Positions 1 through 9,974 of a stretch of DNA of 64,000 nt are shown one piece after another. The number at the start of each line of letters is the position of its first letter. Position 1 is the stretch's first letter. The notes beneath the pieces were generated by a model. It did not search any database, was not told the DNA's origin, and worked only from the letters and a program-made list of their open reading frames with translations. This DNA comes from Nitrincola tapanii (lineage in GTDB: Bacteria; Pseudomonadota; Gammaproteobacteria; Pseudomonadales; Balneatricaceae), in contig NZ_SMRS01000001.1 in the NCBI RefSeq assembly GCF_008368715.1, forward strand, positions 248,001-312,000, in the 5' to 3' direction. The translations under genes were made by a program, and so were the position numbers.

Positions 1-106
1 GAAGTCTGGTGTGGGTCGTGAAACGCACAAAATGATGCTGGATCACTATCAGCAGACCAAGAACCTGCTGGTCAGCTACGACATCAACCCACTCGGCTTT
101 TTCTAA
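1..106 (+). CDS. exaC: NAD-dependent aldehyde dehydrogenase, C-terminal end (partial)
   Basis: Only the last 34 codons and the TAA stop lie in the window. They read through a [19 protein letters not shown] stretch and end in LGFF, the typical C-terminus of the AldB/ExaC group of NAD-dependent acetaldehyde dehydrogenases. These oxidise, in the cytoplasm, the aldehyde made by periplasmic quinoprotein alcohol dehydrogenase. Its place just before pqqABCDE matches the exaC-pqq order of Pseudomonas aeruginosa, which supports the call although the catalytic domain is outside the window. A hairpin with a T-run follows. Confidence 0.85.
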   Translation, partial: KSGVGRETHKMMLDHYQQTKNLLVSYDINPLGFF

Positions 107-164
107 GCTCTGTCGGTTAGCTTCATCATTTGGTTACCTGGCACAAGGATGTGCCTGCTCCCCC

Positions 165-185
165 ATGCCACTACCCTGGTGGCAT
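165..185. other. Inverted repeat between exaC and its terminator
   Basis: ATGCCAC at 165-171 is complementary to GTGGCAT at 179-185, a 7-bp stem with a 7-nt loop. There is no T-run, so it is not a terminator by itself. It could stabilise the 3' end of the exaC transcript. The rest of the 310-base gap from 107 to 416 holds the terminator at 215-236 and the pqqA leader. I see no further gene there. Confidence 0.4.
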
Positions 186-214
186 CCTTGCTTAGCTCTG
201 CCAAGCATCCTATT

Positions 215-236
215 ACCTCCTACGGGAGGTTTTTTT
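215..236 (+). terminator. Rho-independent terminator after exaC
   Basis: ACCTCC (215-220), a TACG loop and GGAGGT (225-230) form a stem followed by six T (231-236). It separates the aldehyde dehydrogenase transcript from pqqA, so pqqA should have its own promoter between 237 and 416. Confidence 0.8.
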
Positions 237-416
237 ATGTCTGATCTGCGCGATGTCTGATGGCAGTGAGACAGACGAGGCCACGGATAGCGCTACAAAG
301 AGCGCCACAAAATGAGCAGGAAATTAGTTCCAAAGTACCATGTAGGTGCTTGGCAACTGATCCTACTATCAAAGGGGTGTCAATACTGTCACCTATAACA
401 ATAAGAGGAGTCTATT

Positions 417-488
417 ATGTGGACTAAACCTGCTTATACCGATCTGCGTATCGGTTTTGAAGTTACTATGTACTTCGCAAATCGCTAA
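417..488 (+). CDS. pqqA: PQQ precursor peptide PqqA
   Basis: A 23-residue [14 protein letters not shown] and onwards, ending FANR. Glu15 and Tyr19 sit in the E-x-x-x-Y arrangement whose side chains are cross-linked by PqqE and become the PQQ skeleton. An AAGAGGAG ribosome site lies about 8 bases upstream of the ATG. The gene is far shorter than ordinary ORF cut-offs but is unmistakable by sequence and by its place before pqqB. A hairpin follows directly, as expected where pqqA must be made in excess over the enzymes. Confidence 0.97.
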
Positions 489-496
489 GCCCATAG

Positions 497-525
497 CAGG
501 ATGCCGGCCTTAGGTCGGCATCCTG
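497..525 (+). promoter_or_regulatory. Strong hairpin between pqqA and pqqB
   Basis: CAGGATGCCG (497-506) pairs perfectly with CGGCATCCTG (516-525), and inner pairs can extend the stem. No T-run follows, so it is unlikely to be a full terminator. It fits a processing or partial attenuation element that leaves more pqqA than pqqB-E message. That role is inferred from position. Confidence 0.65.
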
Positions 526-558
526 AGCCCTCCTTGTCTGCCATGAGAATAATTACAG

Positions 559-1479
559 ATGCAGATTCAGATTCTAGGCTCCGCTGCCGGTGGAGGCTTT
601 CCGCAGTGGAACTGTAATTGCGACAACTGTGCGGGATTCCGCGCAGGCCGTATTCAAGCTAAAGCTCGCACACAATCCTCGATTGCTGTCAGCAGTAACG
701 GGATCGATTGGGTTCTGTTTAACGCGTCGCCCGATATTCGTGCTCAGATCGAAGCTTTTCCTGCCTTACAACCGGCGCGTGCAAAACGTGATACCGGAAT
801 CGCAGCCATCGTATTAATGGATAGTCAGATTGACCATACCACAGGCTTATTGATGCTGCGTGAAGGCTGCCCGCATCAGGTGTGGTGTACACGCCAAGTG
901 CATGAGGATCTGACTAGCGGATTTCCTGTGTTTAATATGCTCAGTCACTGGCATGGTGGTCTGGTGCATCATGAGATTCCGACACAGGCTGCGCTGAATC
1001 CTTTCCATATTCCGGCAGCCCCTGAGTTGGAGTTTTTTGCTCTCGCCTTGCAGTCCAGCGCACCCCCTTACTCTCCGCACCGTAATGATCCGCATCCTGG
1101 GGATAACATCGGGGTGTTGATTCGAGATACACGCACCGGCAAAAGTCTGTTTTATGCGCCGGGTTTAGGTCGTCCGGATCGCCGTTTGGTGGAGGTGATG
1201 AAACAAGCCGATTGCTTGTTAGTCGATGGGACGCTTTGGCAGGAAGATGAACTTCTGGTGGCCGGCGTGGGTGATAAGCTCGGTGTCCATATGGGACATC
1301 TACCACAATCCGGTGAAGACGGCATGATCGCGCTTCTCGAAGGGATGACGAAACCCCGCAAAATCCTTATCCATATCAACAACACCAACCCCATTCTGCG
1401 CGAAGACTCTGCTGAGCGCGCTCAGCTGACTGCGCAGGGGATTGAAGTCGCCTATGACGGCATGAGCCTAGAACTATAA
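559..1479 (+). CDS. pqqB: PQQ biosynthesis protein PqqB
   Basis: 306 residues, the usual PqqB length, of the metallo-beta-lactamase fold. The N-terminus [18 protein letters not shown] is diagnostic, with the Cys cluster expected to bind structural zinc. [11 protein letters not shown] motif holds the DxxH part of the metal site, and [10 protein letters not shown] near residue 245 is also typical. PqqB is a cytoplasmic iron/zinc-fold protein thought to hydroxylate the tyrosine ring of the PqqA-derived intermediate. It is the second gene of pqqABCDEH, 70 bases after pqqA. Confidence 0.96.
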   Translation: MQIQILGSAAGGGFPQWNCNCDNCAGFRAGRIQAKARTQSSIAVSSNGIDWVLFNASPDIRAQIEAFPALQPARAKRDTGIAAIVLMDSQIDHTTGLLMLREGCPHQVWCTRQVHEDLTSGFPVFNMLSHWHGGLVHHEIPTQAALNPFHIPAAPELEFFALALQSSAPPYSPHRNDPHPGDNIGVLIRDTRTGKSLFYAPGLGRPDRRLVEVMKQADCLLVDGTLWQEDELLVAGVGDKLGVHMGHLPQSGEDGMIALLEGMTKPRKILIHINNTNPILREDSAERAQLTAQGIEVAYDGMSLEL

Positions 1480-1503
1480 TCCGTTTGAATGGGAGTTTTG
1501 TGT

Positions 1504-2271
1504 ATGAAACCCACCAATGTAAAAAGCTTGCCCATGTCTTTAGACGAGTTTGAAGCCGCGCTGCGTAGCAAAGGGCAGTATTATCATATTCATCATCCCT
1601 ATCATCAGGCGATGTACTCTGGTCGTTCCACACCTGAGCAGATCCGTGGTTGGGTCGCCAATCGTTTTTATTATCAGATCAATATTCCGCTGAAAGATGC
1701 TGCGATCATGGCCAATTGCCCGGATCGTGAGGTTCGCCGCCACTGGGTACAACGTATCATCGACCATGATGGCGATGATCAGGCCGAAGGCGGGATTGAA
1801 GCCTGGTTGCGTCTCGGTGAAGCAGTCGGTTTAACGCGAGAAGAGATTCTTTCTGAAGAACATGTGTTGCCCGGTGTGCGTTTTGCAGTGGATGCGTATG
1901 TGAACTTTGCGCGTCGTGCGTCTTGGCAAGAGGCCGCGAGTTCCTCCTTAACGGAGCTGTTTGCGCCTCATATCCACCAGTCGCGTTTGGATGCTTGGCC
2001 ACAACACTATCCTTGGATCGAGCCTCAGGGTTATGAGTATTTCCGTAAGCGTTTGACAGAAGCGCGACGTGATGTTGAGCATGGTCTGCGCATTACGCTG
2101 GCGCATTACCAAACCCGTGAAGCGCAAGAGCGTATGCTGGAGATTTTGCAGTTTAAGCTGGATGTGCTCTGGAGCATGTTGGATGCCATGAGCATGGCGT
2201 ATGAACTGGATCGTGCGCCTTACCATACCGTGACTCAGGAGAGGGTTTATCACCGAGGGTTGTTCAAATGA
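1504..2271 (+). CDS. pqqC: PQQ synthase PqqC
   Basis: About 255 residues of the TenA/PqqC all-helical fold. PqqC does the final ring closure and eight-electron oxidation of AHQQ to PQQ. Conserved stretches include [26 protein letters not shown] and DHDGDD, with several active-site His, Tyr and Arg. An upstream in-frame ATG at 1489 exists, but GGGAG at 1491-1495 lies 8 bases before the ATG at 1504, and [10 protein letters not shown] looks like the true N-terminus. It overlaps pqqD by an ATGA junction, so the two are translationally coupled. Confidence 0.95.
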   Translation: MKPTNVKSLPMSLDEFEAALRSKGQYYHIHHPYHQAMYSGRSTPEQIRGWVANRFYYQINIPLKDAAIMANCPDREVRRHWVQRIIDHDGDDQAEGGIEAWLRLGEAVGLTREEILSEEHVLPGVRFAVDAYVNFARRASWQEAASSSLTELFAPHIHQSRLDAWPQHYPWIEPQGYEYFRKRLTEARRDVEHGLRITLAHYQTREAQERMLEILQFKLDVLWSMLDAMSMAYELDRAPYHTVTQERVYHRGLFK

Positions 2272-2552
2272 GTGCCGTTGCGATCCAGCTTGAACAGGTT
2301 CCACGTCTGAATCCGATGTTTCGGTTACAGTGGGAAAAGGCACAGGATTGTTGGGTGCTGCTGTACCCAGAAGGGATGGTGAAACTGAATGCCAGTGCCG
2401 GGGCGATCCTGACTCGCGTCAAGGGTGAAGCAAGCATTGCCCAGCTGATCGAGCAGTTGCAAGCGGAATACCCTGAGGCTGAGGATTTGGCTGAGGATGT
2501 GCTTGGCTTTTTTCAGCATGCTCAAGCGTTAAACTGGATTCTTTATGATTAA
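2268..2552 (+). CDS. pqqD: PqqA-binding chaperone PqqD
   Basis: 94 residues, the normal PqqD size. It carries the PqqD signature [19 protein letters not shown] followed by [10 protein letters not shown], a small winged-helix fold (RRE). It binds the PqqA peptide and presents it to the radical SAM enzyme PqqE. It overlaps pqqC by 4 bases and pqqE by 8 bases, so its amount is probably coupled to both partners. Confidence 0.95.
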   Translation: MSAVAIQLEQVPRLNPMFRLQWEKAQDCWVLLYPEGMVKLNASAGAILTRVKGEASIAQLIEQLQAEYPEAEDLAEDVLGFFQHAQALNWILYD

Positions 2553-3672
2553 GCCTGAAATTGCGAGCCGCCAACCCCTGTGGTTGCTGGCGGAGCTGAC
2601 TTACAAATGCCCACTGCAATGTCCCTATTGCAGCAATCCTTTGGATTTTGCCGGCGCCGGTGCTGAGTTGACGACGCAAGAGTGGATCGATGTTTTCACT
2701 CAGGCGCGTGAAATGGGTGCGGCACAATTGGGTTTTTCCGGGGGTGAGCCTCTGGTGCGTCAAGATTTGACTGAGTTGATCGCAGCGGCTCGGGATTTGG
2801 GTTATTACACGAACCTGATTACCTCGGGTCTGGGGCTCAACGCCGAACGCATGGCTGATTTTCGTCAGGCCGGCTTAGATCATATCCAGATCAGCTTCCA
2901 AGCCTCGGACGAGGAGGTCAACAATATGTTGGCTGGCTCGGCCAAAGCCTTTGAGCAGAAGCTGAAGATGGCGCGTGAAGTGAAAGCTCAGGGCTACCCC
3001 ATGGTGCTCAATTTTGTCACGCATCGGCATAACATCGATCGTATTGATCGTATTATCGAGCTGTGTATTGAGCTGGAAGCCGATTATGTAGAGCTGGCGA
3101 CCTGCCAGTATTATGGTTGGGCATTTGAAAACCGTGCCGCGCTCCTCCCTACACGTGCTCAACTGGAAAAAGCTGAAGCTATTACCCAAGAGTATCGTCA
3201 GCGCCTGCAGGCCGCAGGTAATCCGCTAAAACTGATTTTTGTGACGCCCGATTATTACGAAGAGCGGCCAAAAAAATGTATGAATGGCTGGGGCGAAATT
3301 TTCTTGACGGTGACTCCGGATGGAACAGCTTTGCCGTGCCATAGTGCGCGGATGCTGCCGATCGAGTTTCCCAATGTAAAAACTATGTCGTTAGAAGAGA
3401 TTTGGCAGACCTCTCCCGGGTTTAACTACTTCCGTGGGGATGCCTGGATGCCAGAACCTTGCCGCTCCTGTGATGAAAAAGAGCAGGATTTAGGAGGCTG
3501 TCGCTGTCAGGCGTTTATGCTCACTGGGGATATGCACGCGACCGATCCGGTCTGCAGTAAATCACCGGAACATCATCGGATCCTCGCGGCACGCCAGGAG
3601 GCGGAGTTAGCAGAGGAAAGAGAGATGACCTACCGCAATGAACGTAACTCACGCATCTTCTGTCGCGGTTGA
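2545..3672 (+). CDS. pqqE: PqqA peptide cyclase PqqE (radical SAM)
   Basis: 375 residues. Cys22, Cys26 and Cys29 in KCPLQCPYC bind the radical SAM iron-sulfur cluster. A GGEPL motif for SAM follows near residue 67. The C-terminal SPASM region has auxiliary-cluster cysteines in [10 protein letters not shown] and in [20 protein letters not shown]. With PqqD it forms the carbon-carbon bond between Glu15 and Tyr19 of PqqA. The coding region overlaps the start of the following peptidase gene by 35 bases, in another frame. Confidence 0.97.
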   Translation: MIKPEIASRQPLWLLAELTYKCPLQCPYCSNPLDFAGAGAELTTQEWIDVFTQAREMGAAQLGFSGGEPLVRQDLTELIAAARDLGYYTNLITSGLGLNAERMADFRQAGLDHIQISFQASDEEVNNMLAGSAKAFEQKLKMAREVKAQGYPMVLNFVTHRHNIDRIDRIIELCIELEADYVELATCQYYGWAFENRAALLPTRAQLEKAEAITQEYRQRLQAAGNPLKLIFVTPDYYEERPKKCMNGWGEIFLTVTPDGTALPCHSARMLPIEFPNVKTMSLEEIWQTSPGFNYFRGDAWMPEPCRSCDEKEQDLGGCRCQAFMLTGDMHATDPVCSKSPEHHRILAARQEAELAEEREMTYRNERNSRIFCRG

Positions 3673-5590
3673 GCGCTCCTTTGCCCAAGCGGAACAGGCG
3701 GTGGCCGGTTTGGCTGAGTACTCGATGCTGCGTAGCCAGGGCGAAGAGTTGGCCTGGGTGGCCTATGCGCCAGAGACAGGACGTAACCGCATCTGGCGTG
3801 CGACCCCGCACGGCCCAGAAGCGCTGACCCCGCACGCACAGTCGGTGCGCAGCCGAGTGTATGAGTATGGTGGCGGTGCCTGGGCTTGGGTGGGTGAAGA
3901 TCTGGCGTGGGTGGATGCTGAAGATCAACAGATCTGGCTGACACGCTGGAAAAATCGCACGACACCCGAACATCGGCGCTTAACCTCGACTCTGGCGCTA
4001 CGTTTTGCTGATCTTGTGTATGATGCCCAGCGCAATTGTTTGTGGGCGGTGGCTGAAAACAGAGGGGCGCAGCAAGCGCAGGCTGAGTCATCTCAACAGG
4101 AACCGCGCCATCAGTTGGTCAGCATCTGTTTGCAGACGGGATTAGTCCGTGTTGCGCAGCAGGGGGCTGACTTCTATGTCGGTTTAAGTCTGGCCACTGA
4201 TGGCTCGGGGTTGGCCTGGATTGAGTGGTCCCATCCACATCAACCCTGGTTAGAAACGCGCATCGCATATTGGGAGCTGGCGTCCAGCCCCGCGGCTGAA
4301 GTCGAGTATCTCACGCCCGAATATCCGTCCGCCGCCTGGTTGCAGCCACGCTTTTTACGCGATGGCCGGTTACTCGCTTTGGGTGATCCACATAACTGGT
4401 GGAACCTCTATCAACTTCAGCCTGGACAAACTCCGCAGGCCATCCATCCTCATCTAACCCAAGAGTTGACCACTCCCCCTTGGGTCATGGGTTTAGTCAG
4501 TTATTTAGAACTACCGGACGGGGATCTATTGGTCGTGGCACAGGATCAGGGGGTGTCCCAGCTGCGGCGTTGGTGTTTCCAGGATGCGACCTGGCAAGTC
4601 TATGATTTACCCTGTTCCTTGATACAAAGTTTAGTTTGGCATCAGGGCCGAGTCTGCTTTATTGCCCAGTCAGCCGAGGCTTTTGCCGGTATTCTAACGC
4701 TGGATCTTGAGACAGGTGCTGTGCATTTTCTGGTTGGAGGGGAGCGTCCCGCAGCGCCTGTGAGTCTGCCAAAAGGCTTGCAAGTACCGCGCAACACCTC
4801 GTTGCCACAGACGCATCATCCAGGCCTAGAGACGATACCCGCGTTTTTTTATCCCCCTCAACCTGGTATCTGGCCACCCGGTCAACGCCCCCCCTTGCTT
4901 GTCCTCAGTCATGGTGGTCCTACCTCCACCACCTACCCGGTATTGAATCCACGCATCCAATTTTGGACGCATCAAGGTTTTGCTGTCGTGGATGTGAATT
5001 ATCTTGGCAGCTGTGGTTACGGGCGTGACTATCGTTTGGCTTTAGCGGGGCGCTGGGGAGAGGCTGAGGTCGCAGATATCGAAACTGTCGCGGATTGGTT
5101 ATCTGAGCAGGGTTGGGTAGATCCTCAGCGTTTGTGTTTAAGAGGGCAGAGTGCCGGTGGTTATACCACACTGATGGCGATGGCGCGCAGCCAGCGTTGG
5201 TGTGCCGGTGCAAGCCTTTATGGTGTGACGGATCTACTCCAACTGGCGCAGACCACGCACAAGTTTGAATCTCGCTATTTGGATTGGTTAATTGCCCCCC
5301 TCTCGTCCAAACAGAACGAGTCGGCGATGAGTCTTTATCATGCCCGCTCTCCTCTGAACTGGGTGGAGAACTGGCAAACCCCTGTGATCTTTTTTCAAGG
5401 CTGTGAAGATGCCGTCGTCCCCGCGGCGCAAACTCGTGCCCTAGTGCAAGCGCTGCAGGAAAAGGGTGTCAAGGTGGCTGCACACTATTTTGCCGGAGAG
5501 GGCCACGGCTTTCGTCAGGCTGAGCATCAAGTGGCCGTTTTGGAACAAGAACTAGCCTTTTATCGGAGTTGTTTTGCCGACAGCAAGTAG
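3638..5590 (+). CDS. pqqH: Prolyl oligopeptidase family peptidase of the pqq operon (PqqH-like)
   Basis: 650 residues: an N-terminal beta-propeller of about 390 residues, then an alpha/beta-hydrolase domain of the S9 family. The nucleophile motif is GQSAGGY, an oxyanion-region HGGPTST comes earlier, and the acid and His are in QGCEDAVVP and GEGHGF. Genes of this type follow pqqE in Pseudomonas (PA1990, pqqH). A role in trimming PqqA or its cyclised product is plausible but not shown by sequence. No PqqF zinc protease is present here. It starts inside pqqE, so coupled translation is likely. No signal peptide is seen. Confidence 0.85.
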   Translation: MNVTHASSVAVERSFAQAEQAVAGLAEYSMLRSQGEELAWVAYAPETGRNRIWRATPHGPEALTPHAQSVRSRVYEYGGGAWAWVGEDLAWVDAEDQQIWLTRWKNRTTPEHRRLTSTLALRFADLVYDAQRNCLWAVAENRGAQQAQAESSQQEPRHQLVSICLQTGLVRVAQQGADFYVGLSLATDGSGLAWIEWSHPHQPWLETRIAYWELASSPAAEVEYLTPEYPSAAWLQPRFLRDGRLLALGDPHNWWNLYQLQPGQTPQAIHPHLTQELTTPPWVMGLVSYLELPDGDLLVVAQDQGVSQLRRWCFQDATWQVYDLPCSLIQSLVWHQGRVCFIAQSAEAFAGILTLDLETGAVHFLVGGERPAAPVSLPKGLQVPRNTSLPQTHHPGLETIPAFFYPPQPGIWPPGQRPPLLVLSHGGPTSTTYPVLNPRIQFWTHQGFAVVDVNYLGSCGYGRDYRLALAGRWGEAEVADIETVADWLSEQGWVDPQRLCLRGQSAGGYTTLMAMARSQRWCAGASLYGVTDLLQLAQTTHKFESRYLDWLIAPLSSKQNESAMSLYHARSPLNWVENWQTPVIFFQGCEDAVVPAAQTRALVQALQEKGVKVAAHYFAGEGHGFRQAEHQVAVLEQELAFYRSCFADSK

Positions 5591-5666
5591 GTAAAACAAC
5601 TTATAAGAGACTTCTGTATGGATGAGAATCCAACATAAACCAGGCATAAACCCAGCCAATCGCGGA

Positions 5667-6971
5667 TTAATGCAATTTCAAGCGCGGTCGAATGACGCGA
5701 TTGATGCGATCGACTAGCGTGATCAGTCCGGTTTTTAGATAGCCGTAGAGTGCGAGCTGATGCATACGATAGAGGGAAACGTAAACCAAACGTGCGATTC
5801 GGCCTTCGATCATCATGCTGCCTTGGGTCAGATTACCCATCAGACTGCCCACTGTACTGTAACGGCTTAAAGACACCAGCGAACCATGATCCTTATAGAG
5901 ATAAGGCGGTAGGGGCTGCTCTTTGAGAATTTTCGGTAGATGTTTAAACAGATAGCTGGCCATCTGATGTGCGGCTTGGGCGCGTGGGGGGACGCGCGTA
6001 CCGTCGGGTTGTTCACAGCTGGCGCAATCACCGAGTGCAAAGATGCGCTCATCTAGGGTGGTACGCAGATCCGCTTGTACAATGAGCTGACCGAGGTGAT
6101 TGGTTTCCAGTCCATCCAATTCTTTTAAGAAAGAGGGTGCACGGATACCGGCGGCCCAGACCTTCAACTGCGCCTCAATCCTTTCTCCGGTATCCGTGAT
6201 CAGCGCATCCTCGGTGACGGAGCTGATTCGGGTTTGGGTACGCACACTCACACCGAGCTTACCCAATTCATAGGTGACGGCACTGGAGATACGCTCGGGT
6301 AAGCCGGGCAGAATGCGAGAGCCCGCTTCGATCAGAATGACTTCCAAACGGCTACGATCGGCTTTCGTGACACCGTAAGCGCGCAACTCGCGTGCACAGT
6401 TAAAGAGTTCAGCCGAGAGTTCAACACCGGTTGCGCCTCCGCCGACCAGTGCGATGCGTAAGCAGCTGTCGGGTGTGCTACTAGTTTTTAACCAGGCGTC
6501 GAGTAGGCTATGGTGAAACACTTCAGCTTGATGGCGATTGTCTAGGAAAGTGCAGTGTTCGCGCACGCCGGGAATGCCAAAATCATTGCTGACGCTGCCA
6601 ACGGCCATCACCAGATAGTCATAAAAAAGAGTACGTCCAGGTAGGATGACTTCTCCATCATGGCCGCAAACGGGCGCTAAACCGATACAACGCTGCTCTC
6701 TATCCAGGCTTTCCATGCGGCCGATCTGGAATTGGAAACCGGCACTACGCGCTTGTGCACGGTAGCTGAGTTCATCGAGTCCGGCATCCAAAGAACCTGT
6801 CGCGACTTCATGCAACAAGGGCTTCCAGATATGCGTGGGTTCACAGTCCACCAAAGTGATCTGTAAGCCTTTACGCTTGTAGCGTTTGGCCAGGCGTGTA
6901 GCCAGCTCCAGACCGCCCGCGCCGCCGCCGATAATAACCAGATGTTGATAGAGAGAAGGTGTCTTGTTCAT
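5667..6971 (-). CDS. ndh: Type II NADH:quinone oxidoreductase (NDH-2)
   Basis: 434 residues. The N-terminal Rossmann motif [10 protein letters not shown] binds FAD and a second glycine motif, [14 protein letters not shown], binds [13 protein letters not shown] and FALGDCA are characteristic of the family. The C-terminal basic, amphipathic segment suits attachment to the membrane. It moves electrons from NADH to ubiquinone without pumping protons. It stands between pqqH and ercA on the opposite strand and converges with pqqH. It could reoxidise NADH made by ExaC and FrmA. Confidence 0.88.
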   Translation of the reverse strand: MNKTPSLYQHLVIIGGGAGGLELATRLAKRYKRKGLQITLVDCEPTHIWKPLLHEVATGSLDAGLDELSYRAQARSAGFQFQIGRMESLDREQRCIGLAPVCGHDGEVILPGRTLFYDYLVMAVGSVSNDFGIPGVREHCTFLDNRHQAEVFHHSLLDAWLKTSSTPDSCLRIALVGGGATGVELSAELFNCARELRAYGVTKADRSRLEVILIEAGSRILPGLPERISSAVTYELGKLGVSVRTQTRISSVTEDALITDTGERIEAQLKVWAAGIRAPSFLKELDGLETNHLGQLIVQADLRTTLDERIFALGDCASCEQPDGTRVPPRAQAAHQMASYLFKHLPKILKEQPLPPYLYKDHGSLVSLSRYSTVGSLMGNLTQGSMMIEGRIARLVYVSLYRMHQLALYGYLKTGLITLVDRINRVIRPRLKLH

Positions 6972-7152
6972 ACTTAAAGTATCTGCTTGTTAGGTCAAAA
7001 CTGCACTAGCGCGAGCGTCTATTTTTTATCCGACCAAAGTACCGGACGACTCAAGGCGGCGGATCCTAGCCCTAAAGAGCCTGGATCGTCATAATAGCCA
7101 GTCCATAATAAAAATAGATGATCACCGACATTCGGTGGCTGGGCTAGTCGTA

Positions 7153-8316
7153 ATGAGTAATGCAGTATCCAGTTTGCGTAAGTTCGTCTCACCGGAAATT
7201 ATTTTTGGCAGTGGTGCGCGAAAAATGGCGGCCAACTACGCCAATACTTTTGGTGCGAAGCGTGTCCTGTTGGTTTCAGATCCTGGTGTCGTTGCGGCCG
7301 GTTGGGTGCAAGAGATCGAAGAGATTTTGCAAAGCGCGCAAATGCCCTATGAAACCTTTACCTCAGTTTCCCCGAATCCTCGTGTAGAAGAAGTGATGCG
7401 TGGGGCCGAGCTGTATCGCGAAAAAGGTTGTAATGTGATTATCGCGATTGGCGGTGGCAGTCCGATGGATTGCGCTAAAGGTATCGGCATCGTCGCCACG
7501 CATGGACGCAGTATTCTTGAATTTGAAGGCATCGATAAAATTCAGGTGCCAATTCCGCCGTTAATCTTTATCCCGACGACAGCAGGCACCTCGGCTGATG
7601 TATCACAGTTTGCCATCATCTCCGATCAAGAGAACCGGGTGAAGTTTTCCATCGTAAGTAAGTCGGTCGTACCTGATGTGGCGTTGATCGACCCCGATAC
7701 GACCCGGACGATGGATGCTTTCTTAACCGCCTGTACGGGCGTAGATGCACTGGTGCATGCGATTGAGGCTTTTGTCTCCACCGGCAGTGGTGCCTTGACC
7801 GATATGCATGCCTTGGATGCGATTCGTCTGATTAATAATCATCTGGTGTTGTTGGTTGAGCAGCCGGAAGACAGCCATCTGCGTGAGCAGGTTATGCTCG
7901 GTTCGATGAAAGCCGGTTTGGCCTTTTCCAATGCGATCCTAGGTGCGGTTCATGCCATGTCGCATAGCCTGGGAGGCTATTTGGATCTGCCGCACGGTTT
8001 GTGTAATGCCATGCTGTTAGAGCATGTGATTGATTTTAACTACACCAGTGCTGAAGACCGTTTTCGAGTGGTGGCCGATACCTTGGGGATCGATACCCGT
8101 GGCTTGAGCAGTCCACAAATTAAAAAACGCTTAATGAATCACGTGATCTGCTTTAAGCGTCAGGTCGGACTCTATCAAAAGCTGGGTGAGCAGGGCGTGC
8201 ATTTGACCGATATCCCTTACCTCAGTGATAACGCTATTAAAGACCCCTGTATTTTGACGAACCCACGTAAATCTAACCATCGAGATCTTGCTAGCCTCTA
8301 TGAAGAAGCCCTCTGA
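7153..8316 (+). CDS. ercA: Iron-containing alcohol dehydrogenase ErcA
   Basis: About 387 residues of the type III, iron-dependent alcohol dehydrogenase family. IGGGSPMDCAKG binds NAD(P), and the metal ligands fall in the GVDALVHAIEAF to AVHAMSHSLGG to LPHGLCNAM region. The start at 7153 (MSNAVSSLRKFVSPEI) is preferred over an upstream GTG at 7135 that has no ribosome site. ErcA next to ErcS is the PA1991-PA1992 pair of P. aeruginosa, needed for proper induction of ethanol oxidation genes, so it probably helps signalling rather than bulk catabolism. The stop overlaps ercS. Confidence 0.9.
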   Translation: MSNAVSSLRKFVSPEIIFGSGARKMAANYANTFGAKRVLLVSDPGVVAAGWVQEIEEILQSAQMPYETFTSVSPNPRVEEVMRGAELYREKGCNVIIAIGGGSPMDCAKGIGIVATHGRSILEFEGIDKIQVPIPPLIFIPTTAGTSADVSQFAIISDQENRVKFSIVSKSVVPDVALIDPDTTRTMDAFLTACTGVDALVHAIEAFVSTGSGALTDMHALDAIRLINNHLVLLVEQPEDSHLREQVMLGSMKAGLAFSNAILGAVHAMSHSLGGYLDLPHGLCNAMLLEHVIDFNYTSAEDRFRVVADTLGIDTRGLSSPQIKKRLMNHVICFKRQVGLYQKLGEQGVHLTDIPYLSDNAIKDPCILTNPRKSNHRDLASLYEEAL

Positions 8317-9637
8317 TACGGAACAGGATTCACGTTTTGCCGATCTCATCGGCCTGGGTGACCAGTCGACACGCAAAACCTATTATCGTGAACTGCTACA
8401 GCTGAACGAAGAACTGGAGCAGAGGGTCGAGCAGCGTACACAGGAGTTAACCGAGCTGAATCAGCGCTTGTCACAAGAGGTGGCGATTCGCCGTGCAGCC
8501 GAGGTGGCGATGGCCGAGGCCAAGGAGCAGGCGGAAGAGGCGAATCGTAGCAAGGATCGTTATTTGGCGGCGGCCAGTCATGATCTGTTGCAGCCGTTAA
8601 ATGCGGCGCGGCTATTGGTTGCCGCCTTGCGTGAACGCACCCTGCCGGAAACAGAAAAACAGTTAGTTGAGGGTTTGCATCTCTCTTTAGAGGGTGCCGA
8701 GCAGCTGCTCGCGGATTTGCTGGATATCTCTAAACTGGATCAGCAGGCATTAAAGGCCGATCCTGAACTCTTTCCTTTAGCGCGCCTGGTCAGCAGCATG
8801 CGTGCTGAATTTAGTTCTGTCGCACAAGACCGGGCTTTGCAATTTCGCATCACGCCCTTTAGCGCGGATTGGCATCTGTATACCGATCTGCGCTTACTCA
8901 GCCGCATTTTGCGTAATTTGTTGACCAATGCCTTTCGTTATACCGACCAGGGCGGTGTGCTTTTGGGGTTTCGTCGGCGTCAGGATCAGTTGGAAATCCA
9001 GGTCTGGGATACCGGCTGTGGAATTCCCGTTGAGCAGCAACAAGCAGTATTTCGCGAGTTTCACCAGTTGCAAGGACGCCGCCAGAATCGTGGTGGAGTG
9101 GGCTTGGGTCTGGCCATCGTTGAGCGTATGGCGCGGATGCTCGAACATCCTGTGCAGCTGAAATCACGTGCAGGGCGAGGGTCCTGTTTCAGTATTCGAG
9201 TCCCCCTGAGGGTGATGGCGCCTGCCCCGTTGCAGCCTTTACAAGCCCTCAATTACTTGAGTGATTCCGATCATCTGGCTGGTAAAAGGCTGCTGGTGAT
9301 TGATAATGAGCCGAGTATTCAAAGCAGTATGCGTGCTTTGCTGTCGGGCTGGGGGTGTCAGGTTTGGGTCGCCAGTGATTTGCCCAGCGCACGCCAAGTG
9401 TTGCTGGAGGGTTCTATCGATCTGCTATTAATCGATTATCACCTAGACGAAGGTGAAGATGGGCTGACGCTGCTGCATCACCTGCGTCAAGATGGGATGC
9501 AGCAGCCGGCTTTAATGGTGACGGCAGATCGTTCTCTGCATACGCGCCAAGCATTTCGGGATGCGCAGATCCCAGTTTTGAATAAGCCAGTGAAGCCGGG
9601 GAAATTGCGTGCGTTAATCAGCCATCTTCTGGTTTAG
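8300..9637 (+). CDS. ercS: Cytoplasmic hybrid sensor histidine kinase ErcS
   Basis: About 445 residues with no membrane segment. A coiled coil (about 25-80) leads to a HisKA domain with His94 in ASHDLLQPLNAARL. A HATPase domain has DTGCGIP and GVGLGLAIVERM boxes, and a C-terminal receiver has LIDYHLDEGEDG and the conserved NKPVKPGKL lysine. The layout matches ErcS, which controls alcohol oxidation genes with ErcA. The ATG at 8300 lies inside the end of ercA, giving a 17-base overlap. The C-terminal half strongly resembles that of nahK 3 kb downstream, suggesting an old duplication. Confidence 0.87.
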   Translation: MKKPSDTEQDSRFADLIGLGDQSTRKTYYRELLQLNEELEQRVEQRTQELTELNQRLSQEVAIRRAAEVAMAEAKEQAEEANRSKDRYLAAASHDLLQPLNAARLLVAALRERTLPETEKQLVEGLHLSLEGAEQLLADLLDISKLDQQALKADPELFPLARLVSSMRAEFSSVAQDRALQFRITPFSADWHLYTDLRLLSRILRNLLTNAFRYTDQGGVLLGFRRRQDQLEIQVWDTGCGIPVEQQQAVFREFHQLQGRRQNRGGVGLGLAIVERMARMLEHPVQLKSRAGRGSCFSIRVPLRVMAPAPLQPLQALNYLSDSDHLAGKRLLVIDNEPSIQSSMRALLSGWGCQVWVASDLPSARQVLLEGSIDLLLIDYHLDEGEDGLTLLHHLRQDGMQQPALMVTADRSLHTRQAFRDAQIPVLNKPVKPGKLRALISHLLV

Positions 9638-9974
9638 TTCCTTTTTTAAGTCCTTTCTTTTAAGCCCCTTCTTTTAAGCTTGAGGCTTTCCCTTACATTC
9701 AGCGTTTTTTACCTCAAACTGCGCCTTTTTATTGAATAATATTTATTATTAAAATCATTGTGTTAGGGTTGTCCCTGATATTTTCCGACCTAAGTTCAGG
9801 TCTTAGAACTTAGTATTTAGAGGCTATAGCACCAAGGTGTTTGCCTCGAAAGCGTCAGCAAAATCCTGCTCGGGGATGATGGGGGTGGGGGCGTCAGCTC
9901 GGGATAATCCGTCAGGTCTTAGATCCATTTAACCTGATACGAACGACTCTTGAACTAGAGCCCTGGGGAAAACG
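9638..9974. other. 337-base leader region before the porin gene
   Basis: This gap holds three close copies of a CTTTTAAG-type unit at about 9643-9680 (spacing near 14 bases), then a very AT-rich stretch at 9730-9765 likely to contain the porin promoter, and a GGGGAA ribosome site just before 9975. I see no ORF, no clear hairpin with a T-run, and no recognised riboswitch. The long leader could be a target of small RNAs, as for many porin mRNAs, but that is only an analogy. Confidence 0.4.

Noticed and set aside
3521-4091. Minus-strand open frames opposite pqqE/pqqH
   Set aside because: Shadow of strongly coding plus-strand genes; low-complexity translation.
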